This document shows positions 36,185 to 49,600 of a stretch of 64,000 nt of DNA, piece by piece (the stretch's first letter is position 1; each line of letters starts with the position of its first letter). The position numbers and the translations under genes are program-made. The stretch comes from Cyanoderma ruficeps (Eukaryota; Chordata; Aves; Passeriformes; Timaliidae). Below the pieces are notes generated by a model that was not told where the DNA came from, made no database searches, and worked only from the letters and a program-made list of their open reading frames with translations. The stretch lies in contig VZDJ01007747.1 of NCBI GenBank assembly GCA_008694505.1, positions 30,794,574 to 30,858,573 of the forward strand. Reading direction: 5' to 3'.

Positions 36185-38261
36185 AACAGCAGAATTGATT
36201 AAAAAATACAGCTAGAGTGAAAAAGCCAAGGCTATCTGAGAATTTCTTTCTTTAAATAGAGCACAATGATCTAGTGAGATGTCTTGACAAATTCATCTTT
36301 ATGCAGATGCTAGTTGTCATAGAGGCCTCTTTCAACTAAATTGTTCTTGACTCCATTATATAATTCCTAGAGAGGCATACTCCAAATTATTAAGTCTGAA
36401 GGGGAGACATTGATCTTTCAAGGAAATTTCTTAGTGCAACTTTGTGGAGTTCATTTATGTCATTCAGTGGTGGGCAGAGCACCTTCATTCCTCGTCCTCC
36501 ACAGCTCCTCCTTGCTCCAGCATCACCAAACCTCTGCTCAGGGCCAGGTGTAACTTCAGTCTCTGAATGTGAGATGCTCTCAAGGACAACTCTCAGGTTT
36601 GTTTCCTCAAGTTAAAAGGTAGTACAGGGGTTAAATAGCAGATTGGCACCAAAAGCCACCTGGGTGACTTAGACTGGCAGCAGCTAACAGAGACTTTTTA
36701 GAGGAGGCACAAATGAGCATCACTGCTGCTCTAGATGCACAAACTCACCTGGGTACAGCAGATTGTGTCAGGTAAGTTTAAGATGTATGTATATATGTCA
36801 AGCATTCTTCTGAGTTTTAATATTCTGGCTGCAACCCCATCCTCTCAAATGTAAGAATAGAAAACTAAATCCTTACAGCAAACAAAGCTGAATCCCACTG
36901 TAAGTGAAGATACACAGTGGAGAATGCACAAAGACTTCTGAATTTCTGCCCAACTACAGCAATGTTTTGAAAAACTTGCATACTATTTTTTTCTCTCCTT
37001 GAAGGTCAGGTGTGTGTTTTTAGAGGACTAAATATGCTGCATCTAAATAATTACTTTTTATAATTAACACAGTCTATCCAAGTATTCAAACTCATCAGTA
37101 AAAATAAAAAAACAACTATAGATTATCTAAGATTTGTGATGAAGTAAATTCTGGAATTACTATGCCTTTGTAAAATATAATTTATTTTTAAACAAACTGG
37201 ATAAAAGCAATTTACATGCAATGGATTCTGATAAGCACATATGCCTCAGCTTTTAAACTGATTTCCAAATACTAAAGATGTAAGTTGGATCAAGGATTTA
37301 ATTTGGATCAGGGAAAAAACCCTCACAACTTAAGAGTCCTGTGAATATTCGAAATTCACACCAATAGAAGATACTAACCTATTCTCAGAAAAAAAAATTG
37401 AAGACTTATATACAGTATTGCTTTCTTATCTGAAGATAAAGCCCTGAGATAACCTGAAATTAATGATCCTGATGGAATGTTTCAGCTCTTAAAAAATGCA
37501 AGCAGTACTGCATTGCAGTTATTTTATCACTTACCATGTATGGTTCTCAGCTGAATATCCTATATACCTTTAAAAAAGAGTGCTCAATTTTTAATTATAT
37601 AAATTGAAACATCACATAAAATATCTATATTGTAAACTGCTAAGGCTGTATCAGTTTTGTTGTGTGGCTAAATCATTGCTCATTCTGAAACAGTAAATCT
37701 TTTGAAGATGGCAAACCTGCTTGTAAATTTAATTACTTGTAATTTTATTTTCCTCTATGGTTTAACCTCCCTCTGTGTCTGACCAGTGAGATCATAAATC
37801 TATACTGCCATTCTGTACTTCACAAAATACTGAGTACTGGGAATGAGAAATGTGTTCTGATTTTCAAAGGAAAAGGCAGAAATACTCAGCCCAACTAAGT
37901 ACTGAATGCTTACCAGTTTATTTATGCCAGTTTATGAAAAACATCTCAGAAACTGGCTACTTCACGACTGGCATCCCGATAACTATTTACATATTACTGA
38001 CTTGAATGAAGTAAACCTTGCTAAGTACTTCTCTCTTACTGGAAAGCAACACTTTTAACATTAGGTAGCTATATTTTGCATGAAATCCTCCATGCCTGTA
38101 TAAAGTGGCAAAGTCTCAGATAATGAGACTACCGGACATCCAAAGAAATAAAAAGAATAAGATTTATTTAAAATATTTCACTGAAAATCAAGTATATGAA
38201 TTTGGATAGGGGGGATTTCACTTGGAATACAAAGATGATGAAAAAACCAAACAACATATTT

Positions 38262-38312
38262 TAGAATAGGATAGTTCAGTTGAAAGGGACCTACAATTAT
38301 CACCTAGGTCAA
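38262..38312 (-). mobile_element. CR1-type LINE 3' end remnant
   Basis: A short remnant reading GAATAGGATAGTTCAGTTG then AAAGGGACCTACAATTATCA. It matches the reverse complement of a CR1-type 3' end common in birds. Only about 50 bp is recognisable. Confidence 0.6.
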
Positions 38313-41300
38313 TCAGATTGTTTTGATGGAACAAGTAATAATTTCTTTTTGGGAATATTAAGTATCAATTAGACATTTATCCTAAAATAGTAAAACTAAC
38401 CAAACAACTAATTTATGAATATCAAATGGTCATGTCCATTTCAGCTGTTTTTATGATGATTGGCTTTTTCTTCAGTACTGTTCAGAATTCCTACAATATT
38501 TCTGTATTTGAAAAAACACAGGTGCCAGGGAGGAGACATGCACTACCCATTCACTAAAAAGCTCCTTGCTGGAAGAGCCTGTGAAACATGCTCTGGCAAA
38601 GGCTGCTCACTGGATCCTGGACATCATGAAGATATCTATGAGGTCTTGCATGGTCTGAGATACTTCTCTAGTCACAATCACATTAATGAGGCACATCATC
38701 TAAAACCTCAAAGCTATTCCAGAGCTATTATTTATTCCCCTGGCTTTGATCTCAGCGAAAACAAAGTACTCTGCCTCACTAGGAGGCACTGAAAACACCA
38801 GTAGTAAAATCTGAGATATGGAAGGTGCGAACATGCTGCAACATGACGGCAAGGCAGCCGCAGCCCCGAGTTTCAAGTGTGTCTTTAAATGTCTCCAGAG
38901 AAGTATGGCAAAAGTTTATTTCACGTTATCATGAACACTGGCAGCTGCCTCTGTTTGCAAAAGCTGCCATAGCCATGGGCTTTCCAATGCAAAGAGGAGA
39001 GAATGAAATGCCAAAGTAGATTTTTCATGTTTCAATGGATCTCTGGCTTGGATTTCACTCATAAAATGCCAGTTTTCTACTTTCAAAATCTGAATAAATA
39101 TATTTCTCTATATTCGGTGTCTGTATTAGGTGCCTTGTGTTAACATGGAAAGGTTCTGATCCAATGGGGTTTTTTCTGCTCATGAAACTTATCACTATAC
39201 AACCATACTTCTAAACTGCAAAGTTCCATCATGACTAGGAATTTGTTCTAAGACCTTTTCCGAATGCTACAGAGGCATGCTTTGACAACCACAAGTTTTA
39301 TTGTATTAGGATAAAGTATGTAAATACAAAAATTATTTTCAAAACTATGTAATGAATATCAAAACAAAGTACAAAATCATCAAGAATACATATGTTACTG
39401 AACACTGTAGTGTTAATGCAGAGAGAGCATCCTGCAGAGACAGTTCCTTTAAATTAGTAGCTCAGGTGAACTGGAGCTACTGAAGCCTATTAGGAATTCC
39501 ATCAAGGCTGCAATATATCGTATTGTAACATGAGCTTACTAAACAAAACCAAACATTTTAATTATAACACGACATTTTTTATCCCACATTCAGCAAATAC
39601 AATAATATATGCAAACAACTAAGTACCTTTCCCATCAGTCAAGCGAGGCTTAGCCAGTTAATTGTTAGAATACTGACATATGCTTGGCTTTAGCTTTCTA
39701 CAGTTACTGTATAACAAGTTACAGTATGGCATCACTTATTCATAAAGATAATCTTATACCCAAATGGCTTGTCATGTTCTTTTAGTAAGAATAGCTTTCT
39801 GGCAGATCTAAAGATCAATTATGATGGAACAAGGAAATGTTTAAAAATATATACTTAAAAAATCAGTCTAAACTCTTATTCTGAGAAAGTAAAACAGACA
39901 AACAAAATCAAACAACCAACAACTCTGCTGTACCATTATTCTTCCACTGTGAAATAAACTAGTTAGCTTCCTATTAATTTCAATGGGTTTTTTTCTTTTG
40001 TTCTTTAGTAAAACAATCACTGCAGCTATTTCTCTTCATATTGAAGATACAAAAGATGTCCAATAATACCAGCAGTAGCTAATAGGTCTCTAAGGCATAT
40101 ATATATATATCCCCTTATGAAGATAAAACCTATAAATTATAATTTCAAACATTAGTTCTGTAAATCATTATTGCTGCTGCTTCCCATAGGAGGATTAAAA
40201 TTTCATGTATGAGAAAGCTACTATTAACCTCTTTTTACAGATGGGGAAACCAAGGCAGTACATGTCAGCAGTACCATGGATCAGTACCGTGCTGAGGAGC
40301 ACAAAGCTGATGAGAAAGATTTAGATGACAATTTCAGGTTCTCTCTGCATCACTAATTTCCATTTGCTCTGTTGCCTCCCTAGAGATTCAGATGCTGCAC
40401 GTAGTAGGCACATAAGCTATTCTCACGCTAAATCAGGATCACTCCCTGGGCCATGGTGAGCTACATTGCCCAAGTGAATATTTCACATTTCACAACACAG
40501 GGCAACCATCACTGCAAGGCAGACTGAATGATTAGAGTCACAGCAATTCTCATGGTAAGCAATGCAGTTTTTTTTCTAAGAATATTCAGACTGAATTTCC
40601 CAGCCCACTTTCATCTCTCATTTTGTAATGATAGCACTTTTGATTGTATCATTCATGCTTCTTTCATTCTTAATGCTTGAAGTTTTTTAAATGTCATCCA
40701 TTTATAAATCTGTTATGGAATCAAAATGTACTTCTCATTATAGCTTTTGGCATACTATTATCTGCATTATTTAAGCAGCAGATCTTTTAATCCACTTTAT
40801 GTATTTTTTATTAAAGAAGAGAGATCATTTATGTCTAAGTATAGAACATATAGAGCAAAAGAGAAAAAGTAAAGCACTACACAACAGTACTACTGGTAGC
40901 CTGGTAATCTCCAGAGTTTATCAACCTTAAGTATAAGTCATCCAAAATTTAAATTCTGATAATTAGTGCCAATCTTTTTTATTTTGTTTGAGAACCAGCC
41001 CGACTCTTCATACCCATGCAATATAATACACAACTTATTTATAACTTTTAGTATAAGTAATTTATGATTTCTGCAGACTCTAAATAGCACAGAGTACAAT
41101 TACTAGGCCTTTTACTTTTTAATAGGAATACATTTCGGATTTGGACTAAGCCAAAACCTCCAATCTCAGTCTTGCCAGAAAAGTTAACCCATGGGCTGCA
41201 AAACCAATTCCACTCTACAGTGTCTCCAATAGTGTACTTAAATCAATTTGTGTGCTCTGATACTACTGAAAATAAATGCTTAAGGAGATTCACCATTTAT

Positions 41301-41885
41301 TCTCTATTGTTCTAGAGTGGCCTAGCAGGGCAAATGCTAATTGTGCAATAAAATAGGAGTATTAGGACCACACATGTATTTTATGGGAGTCTTAGAAATT
41401 ATTTTTGAAAAGGAAAGCAGTCTTTAATAGTCTGTTCCACTAAGTTAATATATAATTCTCTTTTGTTTAGACTACAAAAACCCCAAAACAAAACAGGAAA
41501 GGAAATTACACGTTGTAGCTCCTAAAGAGGAAAGGACCACCCACAGTTTCAGAGAGAATTGCAATGCTACTTCAAATTTGGCTTTGGCTTAATCCTTTTC
41601 ATAGAAAAACTTGAAGCTCTTAAGAACACTCCTCACCTCCCAAAGAAAAAAACTGACAATTCTTTGTCCTCCCTACAGTCTCAAATTGGTCAAGCTGAAG
41701 GAAGGCACTGAGTGACATTTTACTGACTGCTGCTTATCATGCATCCCTAATAGCACTATCATTCCCTAATAGGGCCCAAGACAGCAGCACAGCTGTGATG
41801 TGTGAGGGTATCCTTGACCTACAGCCCTACTCGGAGTGTGCAGAGTGGAAAATGACCTTTACCCATATGGATGCATTTCCATATG

Positions 41886-42195
41886 GTGAGGCTGCACCTC
41901 AGGTGCTGAGTCCAGTTCTGGGCCATGCACCACAAGCAGGACACTGAGGGGCTGGAGCATGTCCAAAGGGCAGTGGAGGTGCTGAAGGGTCTGGAGCACA
42001 AGTCTGATGAGCAGCAGCTGAGGGAGCTGAGGGTGTTTAGCCCGGTGAAAAAGAGGCTCAGGGAAAACCTTATTGCTCTCTACGATTGTCTCGAAGGAGG
42101 TTGCGGACAGGTGGGGATCAGCAAGTGTCCTGCAAGTGACAGGACAAGAGGAAATGGTCTCCAACTGTGCCAGGGGAGGTTTAGGTTAGATACGG
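41886..42195 (+). mobile_element. CR1 LINE fragment
   Basis: CR1 sequence in plus orientation, with GAGGCTGCACCTCAGGTGC, GAAGGGTCTGGAGCACAAGT, GAGGCTCAGGGAAAACCTTA and GTGCCAGGGGAGGTTTAGGT in family order. It is truncated at both ends relative to a full element and lacks the 3' terminal repeat. The 110-codon plus-strand open frame and the minus-strand frames over it are decayed CR1 sequence, not genes. Confidence 0.92.
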
Positions 42196-44606
42196 GTTTT
42201 GTTCATGGATTTTCCTCTCCTTTTTCTTTAACCAGGTTGGAAAGGAAGGAAAAATAAAAAATAACTTAAGTCTTAATGTATCATTTTTTCATACAAGGCC
42301 ACAAAAGAGCGTTTCTATGTAGGGAAAGGGTGAAGATTCTGCTATTTTTATTTTACTAGTCTCTGATAGGTGATTTGGTGATTAATTTTTAATCAACTAT
42401 TACACTTGACATGCACTGTAAGTTAAGAACTTTAAAAGAATAAAACAAGAGTCTGCCAGGTAACTTTCACTTCTTCTGGTACGCTAGACACTCAGCATAT
42501 GCATGGCTGAAACATCCACTTGGCTTGACTGGGGATCTGCTCACATTAAGAATAGATGAGATGGCATATTTAATTTTCCAAAAGACCTCTTCAACAGTAT
42601 CTGAAAAATCTATCACTACTTTCCCTGTAACAAAACTTCTTTTTAAGAATAAGTTTGCAGCTGTCAACATGTTTTTAATATTTAATATTGTTTCACCTGC
42701 TTTGGAATTGAAACTGTAAGCACTTTCAGGAACTGATTGAAAGGTTGTCTGGTACATTGTGTAGTTTCACTACACAGCCTACAACCCTGTATATTCTCTT
42801 CTGAAATATCACTCAGCAAGCTGTGGCAATTTCTGTTTCTTCAAAACAGAGCAGAGCAGACTCCTGATCCAACCCCAGAGCTGCAATTCCAGTACAGACA
42901 AGTAATAATTACATCCCTGGACACAGACATTTTTCATGAAGTATAGCTCCAAACTTTTACTCTGATAACAACCTGAGTAGTTCAAGTGTTTCCTAACAGT
43001 TAAACTAACCTTGAACAATTTGTCAAGGGACAGGGTAAAATTTGGAGAGTGAACTAGAAAAGATCTTGCAGACCATTAATGTTGAATAGCACTGTGCTCA
43101 CTCTTCCTTCATTTGAGTTGAATGATGCAATTTGGGGATTGTCTCTCGAGAAGGGCTGACTGCTTGGTAAGACAGATTTATTGTAAAGTCTTAGCTTTAT
43201 ACGATGTGTGTAGGTGCATAACATATATGAAGCACCAATGCTTCAAGCTTTAAGGCTGTTGCCTGTCAGTGCCAAATCTATGCTAAAACAGTGAAAGCAA
43301 ATTACTAAAAGGATTACCATGGATGATTTAAAAAAACTGACAACAGCTAAGCTACAACAATTGCTGCTTATCAAGATTGACCAATTTTATATGATTGTTT
43401 TTCTGGTTATATCCATGTGCTTACACCCATGTGTCATTTCTTAGACTGTAATATCTTTCACAGAAACTTTTTTGTTTTAGTGGGTGCTGGTTCATTGGTA
43501 TTTTTCTTATCCTGTATAACAATGCACCACTGGGCTTCTGGACCAAAGAACTAGGACTTCAAGCTTTTCTATAAGAAAACTATAGAAAGAACAAGAAATG
43601 TATATTTGTATTATCCTCCACTTCACTGACATCAAACTATAAAACAGTATTAACAAGCTCAATTTGCCATTCCAGAAGGAATTAATCACAACTAATTTCT
43701 TAATCTTAAAATGAAAAACCATGGGTAAAAAACTGAAGCAGAGTGCTCCCATTCCACATTTCAAGAACATGAAAAATCACATTTTTTCTTAATAGTTCTG
43801 TATGTTCTATGCTTTTGCCACAATACCAGTATGTAAATTACATTTAAATGTCCTAGGAAATAATAATCAATGCAAAATTTAATTTAGTATTTTTCATAGA
43901 AAAGCTTAAATTTCTTTGCTACTTCTGAAATATTTATCCCCTTTTCCCCCTCAAACTTGCAAAAAGGTGCTTTCACTTGAAATAATTTCCATACAGACAT
44001 TTTTTTAAGCTTGAAGTCTACAAAGCTGATTTTCTGTTCCAAGACTGCACTTTTCCACTGACAGCATCAAAAAGTAGCTGCTCTTAATTACACTTTAAAA
44101 CCCATCCTCCTTCCTTTCAGATGTTTCTCCTCCATCTGTATGTTTTCAAGCCTTTTTGTTCCAATTTGCTAAATTCTTTCCCTCCAACCAATATCCATAA
44201 GCTCCTAAGTAGCTGATGGAGTTTTGCCTCAAATAACTATCCAGAAAACCCCACTGAGAAGGCCTAATAATTAGGGTAAAGAGGGATTGTGTGGTGGGTT
44301 TTTTGTTGTTGTCTGAGGGTTCTTTCATTCAGGAGGATTGGTGTTGTGTTTGGCCATATGAGGGCACACAAGGCTGTTGGATGAGGCGGATGAGAGTTAA
44401 GCAATTGCAATCAAATGAGAGCACAGCACACTCAGGATGAGCAAGGGTGGCGCTGATGTCTCCATTCACAAGATGCTGCACACTCCTGCAGCGAGTCAAA
44501 GGGCAGCTTCAGAAAAGAGAGGTACAAGTCACCACATACACACTGACAACTGTTATGGTAATGACACAAGAGACAATAGTCATAGATATAATAGTCATAT
44601 TTACTT

Positions 44607-44670
44607 AAAAAAACCAACCAAACAAACACCAAAAAAACCCCAGCCACCTAAACAAAACAGCAAACAATGC
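44607..44670 (+). repeat. A/C-rich low-complexity tract
   Basis: AAACC and CAAAC type units. It is compositionally the reverse complement of the G/T-rich tract 1.8 kb away. Confidence 0.75.
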
Positions 44671-46424
44671 ATAAGCTTCCCTTAGTGCTTAAGGACTAAT
44701 TCAGAAATATACTATAAAATGTTTAAATACTTAGATTAACTGCATTTTTTTGAAGCATAAATGTTAAAAAGGGATTTAAGAAAGGCTAAATACAAGAACA
44801 CATGGCATTGTGCCTGTATCAATAATAGCCATTAAACAGATCAACATCCCAGCACTGTACAGCCAGGCTTTTTGCTAAAGCATTCAGTGTGAATCCACTT
44901 GTACTTCTAGGGAATTCAGGAAGACTTCCACCAGCTCAAAAATCCTAGGACATGCATCTTGCAACAGCATGAGCATCTGTACTCACTCTTTTAACTGAGT
45001 ATGACTTAAAAGAACAGGACTGGCTTTCACCTCTGAGGTGATTGAATTTAAATGATATTTACACATAGCTGAGAAGGTGTGAGAATTTGCTTCTTCATAG
45101 GCTCCACTACACTTGCTCTCTGTTGCCATATGGCCAACTCCTTCTCATGCTCATTCTTCTGTTTCAGTTCATGTTACAGTATACACTTTTTACAGACCTG
45201 TAGCTTCAAATATCTGTAGCAAAGGTCCCAGAAATTGATTTAGAGGCCTAAACACAAGCATATCCAACCCTGCTCCTACACAAGGCTATATATCTTTGTT
45301 GGAAGACTGACACATGGTCCCCATATGCATCAGTGATAACATAAGCCTGCCAGGCACAGATGTACTTATAGCTCCAGAGAGATGCAATCTAATGATGGAT
45401 AGGAATAACCCAATCATACAAACATTTGTATTTGTAAACCCTACCTAGTGCTACAGACAATATGTCTACATTTCACTGCCATATTTCTTCAAGGATATCA
45501 AGATGTTCCAAAGGTATGAAACTCACATGATGAAACTTAATGTTATGTAAGATGGAGAGACTGCTTTCTGAAGCACAGCTTCATAGTTGGAAGTTCTAAA
45601 AATTAATTGCTCTTCTGGCAAACCCAATGAAAATTAAATTAAATTAGATACTGGAACTTTTTCATTAGAAGGCTCTGGCAAAATAAAGTTAATAGATGGA
45701 AAGCTTTCTGCAATTAAAAGTGACAGGTGCGTTGCTTTCTCTAAGCTTTTAAATCACATCTGTCAAAAAGCCTACTAAAATGTATTTTTTAAGCTCCTTC
45801 CAATCTACTCAACTTTTATGAATCAAAATACTGTGGAATTATTGAAGATATATCACTTAAGTCACAGTTTTATGTCAGTAAAGAGCTAAAATTTCTATAG
45901 AGTTGTACATCTAACATACTTAGGACAATGTATTAAATCACAAAGTAACGCTGTCTCCTCTTCCCATTCACTTCATTTGTCAGCATGATTTCCTGCTTCA
46001 ATTCCTAACCATTGCACAAGAAACACATAACTTGATTTCCCTAATTTAAATCCAAGTTTATAGTAAATTCAGGCCAGTCACAACTGTTTGAATTATCTAT
46101 TCCATGTGTTTAAGGTGGTTTAAGAGAAAGATGGTTAACAGTATCTATGCCTTTGAAGAAACTTTTTCTTCAATGTATCTTGGAAAGAGCCAGAAAAGTC
46201 TGAGGTCAGGTTTTGCTGTGCTATTTACAAGTGAAACTATTTTCAATGAACGTGTGTTCCAAGAGTGGGAGCAAAACCACTTATTGCACATCTTTCCCTG
46301 CCCTTCAGACATACCTGAGCCAATCCTCTCTCTCTCATTCCTCACTCACAAAACCAGGGAGTACTTAAGCCCTAAACTCAAAAATCTCCAACTCAAAACT
46401 CCAGACTCTCAAATGATTATTTCT

Positions 46425-46517
46425 AGGTTTGGTTTGTTTGGGTTTTTTTTGGTTGTTTTGGTGTGATGGGTTGTTGGGGTTTTTTGGGGGGGGTTTTTTG
46501 GTTGTTTTTTTTTTTTT
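46425..46517 (+). repeat. G/T-rich low-complexity tract
   Basis: GGTTT-type units with a G8 run and a terminal poly-T. It contains several GGG runs. Confidence 0.85.
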
Positions 46518-46612
46518 CTCCCCAAAGAAAAAGGAATGAAAACATCAAAACACTCAGCTCAGGGTGCAGACTGAAGCAGCAACAGGCACTGCAATAAATG
46601 CACCATTTGTGA

Positions 46613-46613
46613 G
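46613..46613. other. Unresolved base (N)
   Basis: A single ambiguous base about 100 bp beyond the G/T-rich tract. It also interrupts a spurious minus-strand open frame. Confidence 0.95.
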
Positions 46614-49600
46614 NCTGAAAATAAACAAAAACATTACTCTTCAAAGTTTACTGTTAAGCACGTGACAAAATATACCTTTGAGTCACAAACTACTTACAGA
46701 AAACCAGCAGTGAACACATTTAAATTATAGGCTTCCCTAATTTAAGTATATGTGAAAAAAGAAAAAAGTTCTCCTCAGATAGTGAAACTGAACAAGAAAA
46801 ATAAGGAAATTGTTTTCTGTAATCCATCTATACATTTTCATCATGCCCCATAATGAATTATTGTGATACCAAAACTAGTATTTCAGATAACTGGACTATG
46901 TGCAAGTCCTTATCATAATTATCTTTCATATTGAACAGAATTCAGGGGTTTGATGCTGCTTTGGGGTTTTTCTTTGAGGAATGGGGGTGAACCTTGCCAT
47001 GTTCTCAGTTGCCCTTGTAAAAAAATAGTTTTGAAACTACAAAGTCTCACATGCTTCTCCCTAGCACTTCTTATGAGTTCAAAAGATTTTCATCAGAGAT
47101 GGAAATCTCTTCCAGTGGCCAGGTAGATGAAAGCTTTGGGGTGGAAGGTCAGTATTTCAGGAAGACTGACCATTCAACATAATACTATACTTCAAAATTA
47201 TGTGTCAGGTCTGCATCCCTGTAGAATAACACAGGAACTGTGCTATGGAGAACAGCATTCTGAGGAGGAATCAAAAGCAGTTAACATATACTCTGGAAAA
47301 GTAAACAGATAAGGATTCATCCCTGACTTGCAACTGAATAAGTCTGAGAGCTGAACTGCAGTGCTACTGACTGCTTCACATATGTAAATTAAAAATACAC
47401 CAAAACCATCAAAGGAGCCAAGGTATCATGAGGATATGTGTACAAACATTTGCTCCAAAAATCGAAAAAAAAATTAAATATTTTCCCTTAGTATCAATTT
47501 TAACTAGACCGTGGGTGAGAATGAAAGGTCTGCAATCTGTGAAAATGAAAAGATCAAATTCAGCATTTAGTAGGGATACAGAATATCTAATTAAGCCCTG
47601 GATCAGCAGTACTTGTTTTTCAGTTTCTCTTCCATATCTCTTTCGCCCTCTGTTAACCATCTTCCCATCCATATCTATAAATAATGAAAATAAGCCAGTT
47701 TCCTCACTGGTATGTTTTACATGAATATCTGAATGGAAAATATATCCAGAATTGCTTTGATGAACTGTGTTAATTGAACAGTTTAAACAAATATAAAAGA
47801 TCATATAGAAACATGGACTCGAGAAAAGATATTATATAACCCTACTGTATATAGGACTTAAAGAACCTTTAGGAAATAAATAGAACCTTAAGGAATAGGA
47901 TTTATCAGATAAAAGCCAGCATTCAAAACATACAAAATGAAATCTGTGTGTTGATGGTATTGATTTTATCCAGGTGTTAAGTCTAAGCTCAAAAATAAAT
48001 GTTCTGTTGAACTTTAGGATATGTATTTTATTCTCCTGCATTTGTTTCTTCCTTTCCTTTAATCTAGCTGAAATTTCATTATACAGACTTATTATTTATA
48101 TTACCGAATAAAACATATTTTTTTACAGATCAGGAAGAGTCTTATGTAGGCTTCTGCATACCTATACCACTTTCTGCTTGTTGGATTTTCTTGTTTTGAT
48201 TCTACTTTTTTTAATTAGGGACATATCACTTCCAATGAGAAATTACCATCCACCTATGAAAAGAAATGTATTTATGGTACAACGCCTGTCCTGAAGAACC
48301 AGAAAACATCTCCCAGTGTCTGTTTCCCACAATATTTTCATTATGCACGATTTCCTTCTCCATACATACAATAATAAGCAACATTGAATAGAGACTCCCA
48401 GTTGAGGCAGAGATGACGCATTAGCTTGCAGTTGTCGAACAAAGTTGAACAGAGAAATATAGAAAAAGCATTTGAACAACAAAGAGAAACTGACTTTTTT
48501 TTTTTAATAAAATAAGGATAAACCTCTGTGTAAAAGCGGTTAACAATGAAAATCACAACATCCAGGATTACAGTATAAGGATTTCACATTACTGTGAGGT
48601 AGGTACATGTTAGTTAATGTCTTCTGTCTTCCTTACATTTATGAACAGATAAAGATTATAGTAATAAATCCCCATGCTGAAATAAAACTGAGACTAATCT
48701 CAAGATTAGGAATCTAATCTCCATTAGAAATAAGATATAGGTATTTAAAATGAATAGGAAGTCAATTTGCTGCAGGCAACATGACATTCTGTATTGTTCT
48801 GTATTGCATGTTCAGTGCATACTTCTGCACCACATCTGAAGTATGTTAAAACCTAGAAGCTGACACAAAAAGCAGCAGATTGAAAGAAGAGTTTCATTAA
48901 AAGAAACCAAATGTGTCAGCAACCATCTTCAAGTTGAATTTTGGTCATACAGCTCCCTGGTATTTTTTGCTTTGCTTTTCTAACTAGTTCCCCTATGGAT
49001 TAACCTCTTCTCACTTCTGGTTGTATATACACTGCAAAATAGAGCTGCTGGACAGTTCATTAGAGAAGCTCCTGCTGTTTCTTCTACTGGAGAGGAGGCA
49101 CCTCTAAGTTATCATACACAGGCAGGCCCAAGTCGACATGTCTTCTAACAACTTCTGGCAGCTTTGATCATGCTGGTGGTTCATACAAGTTTCACAGGGG
49201 AAAAAAAAAAAAAGGCAGGAACTTTGAGGCATTTCCTGCTACTCCTTTGGAAACCAAATACCCTCACTTAGTAATTCATGCACCATACTAGTATCACTGG
49301 GCGGGGGCAGTGGGGGACTGGATGTGGGGGCTTTTTCTGTCTGGCATATCTTAAAACTTAAAAAAAAAATATTTAATTTGAATTCTTAAATGCACTGCTA
49401 GAAAATCTATGTTTCAGATAATTCCTAGACAGATGTTCAAACATAACACTAAATCTAAATTAATTTTTTGATTCAATATTTCAGTTCCCTGTTTCTGAGA
49501 TGTTATCCACCCTGAGGTTTAAAAGAAGCTTTTTTTTTTACAGCCTCAACTTTGTAAACTGCTAGAGGCTGCCTCACTTTTCTAGAGTGGCTCAATGTGG

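Noticed and set aside
41819..42257. Open frames of 60 to 110 codons over the CR1 copy
   Set aside because: They are decayed non-coding frames of a CR1 fragment. The recognisable nucleotide similarity explains them.
42467..42757. 96-codon minus-strand open frame
   Set aside because: I considered a retrogene but recognised no family and saw an equally open overlapping frame on the other strand.
46104..46466. 120-codon plus-strand open frame ending in the G/T-rich tract
   Set aside because: Its C-terminus is translated low-complexity sequence, and no domain is seen.
47409..47804. 131-codon minus-strand open frame, with a 98-codon frame on the other strand
   Set aside because: Intronic, with no family resemblance, no flanking splice or promoter signals, and chance-like composition.
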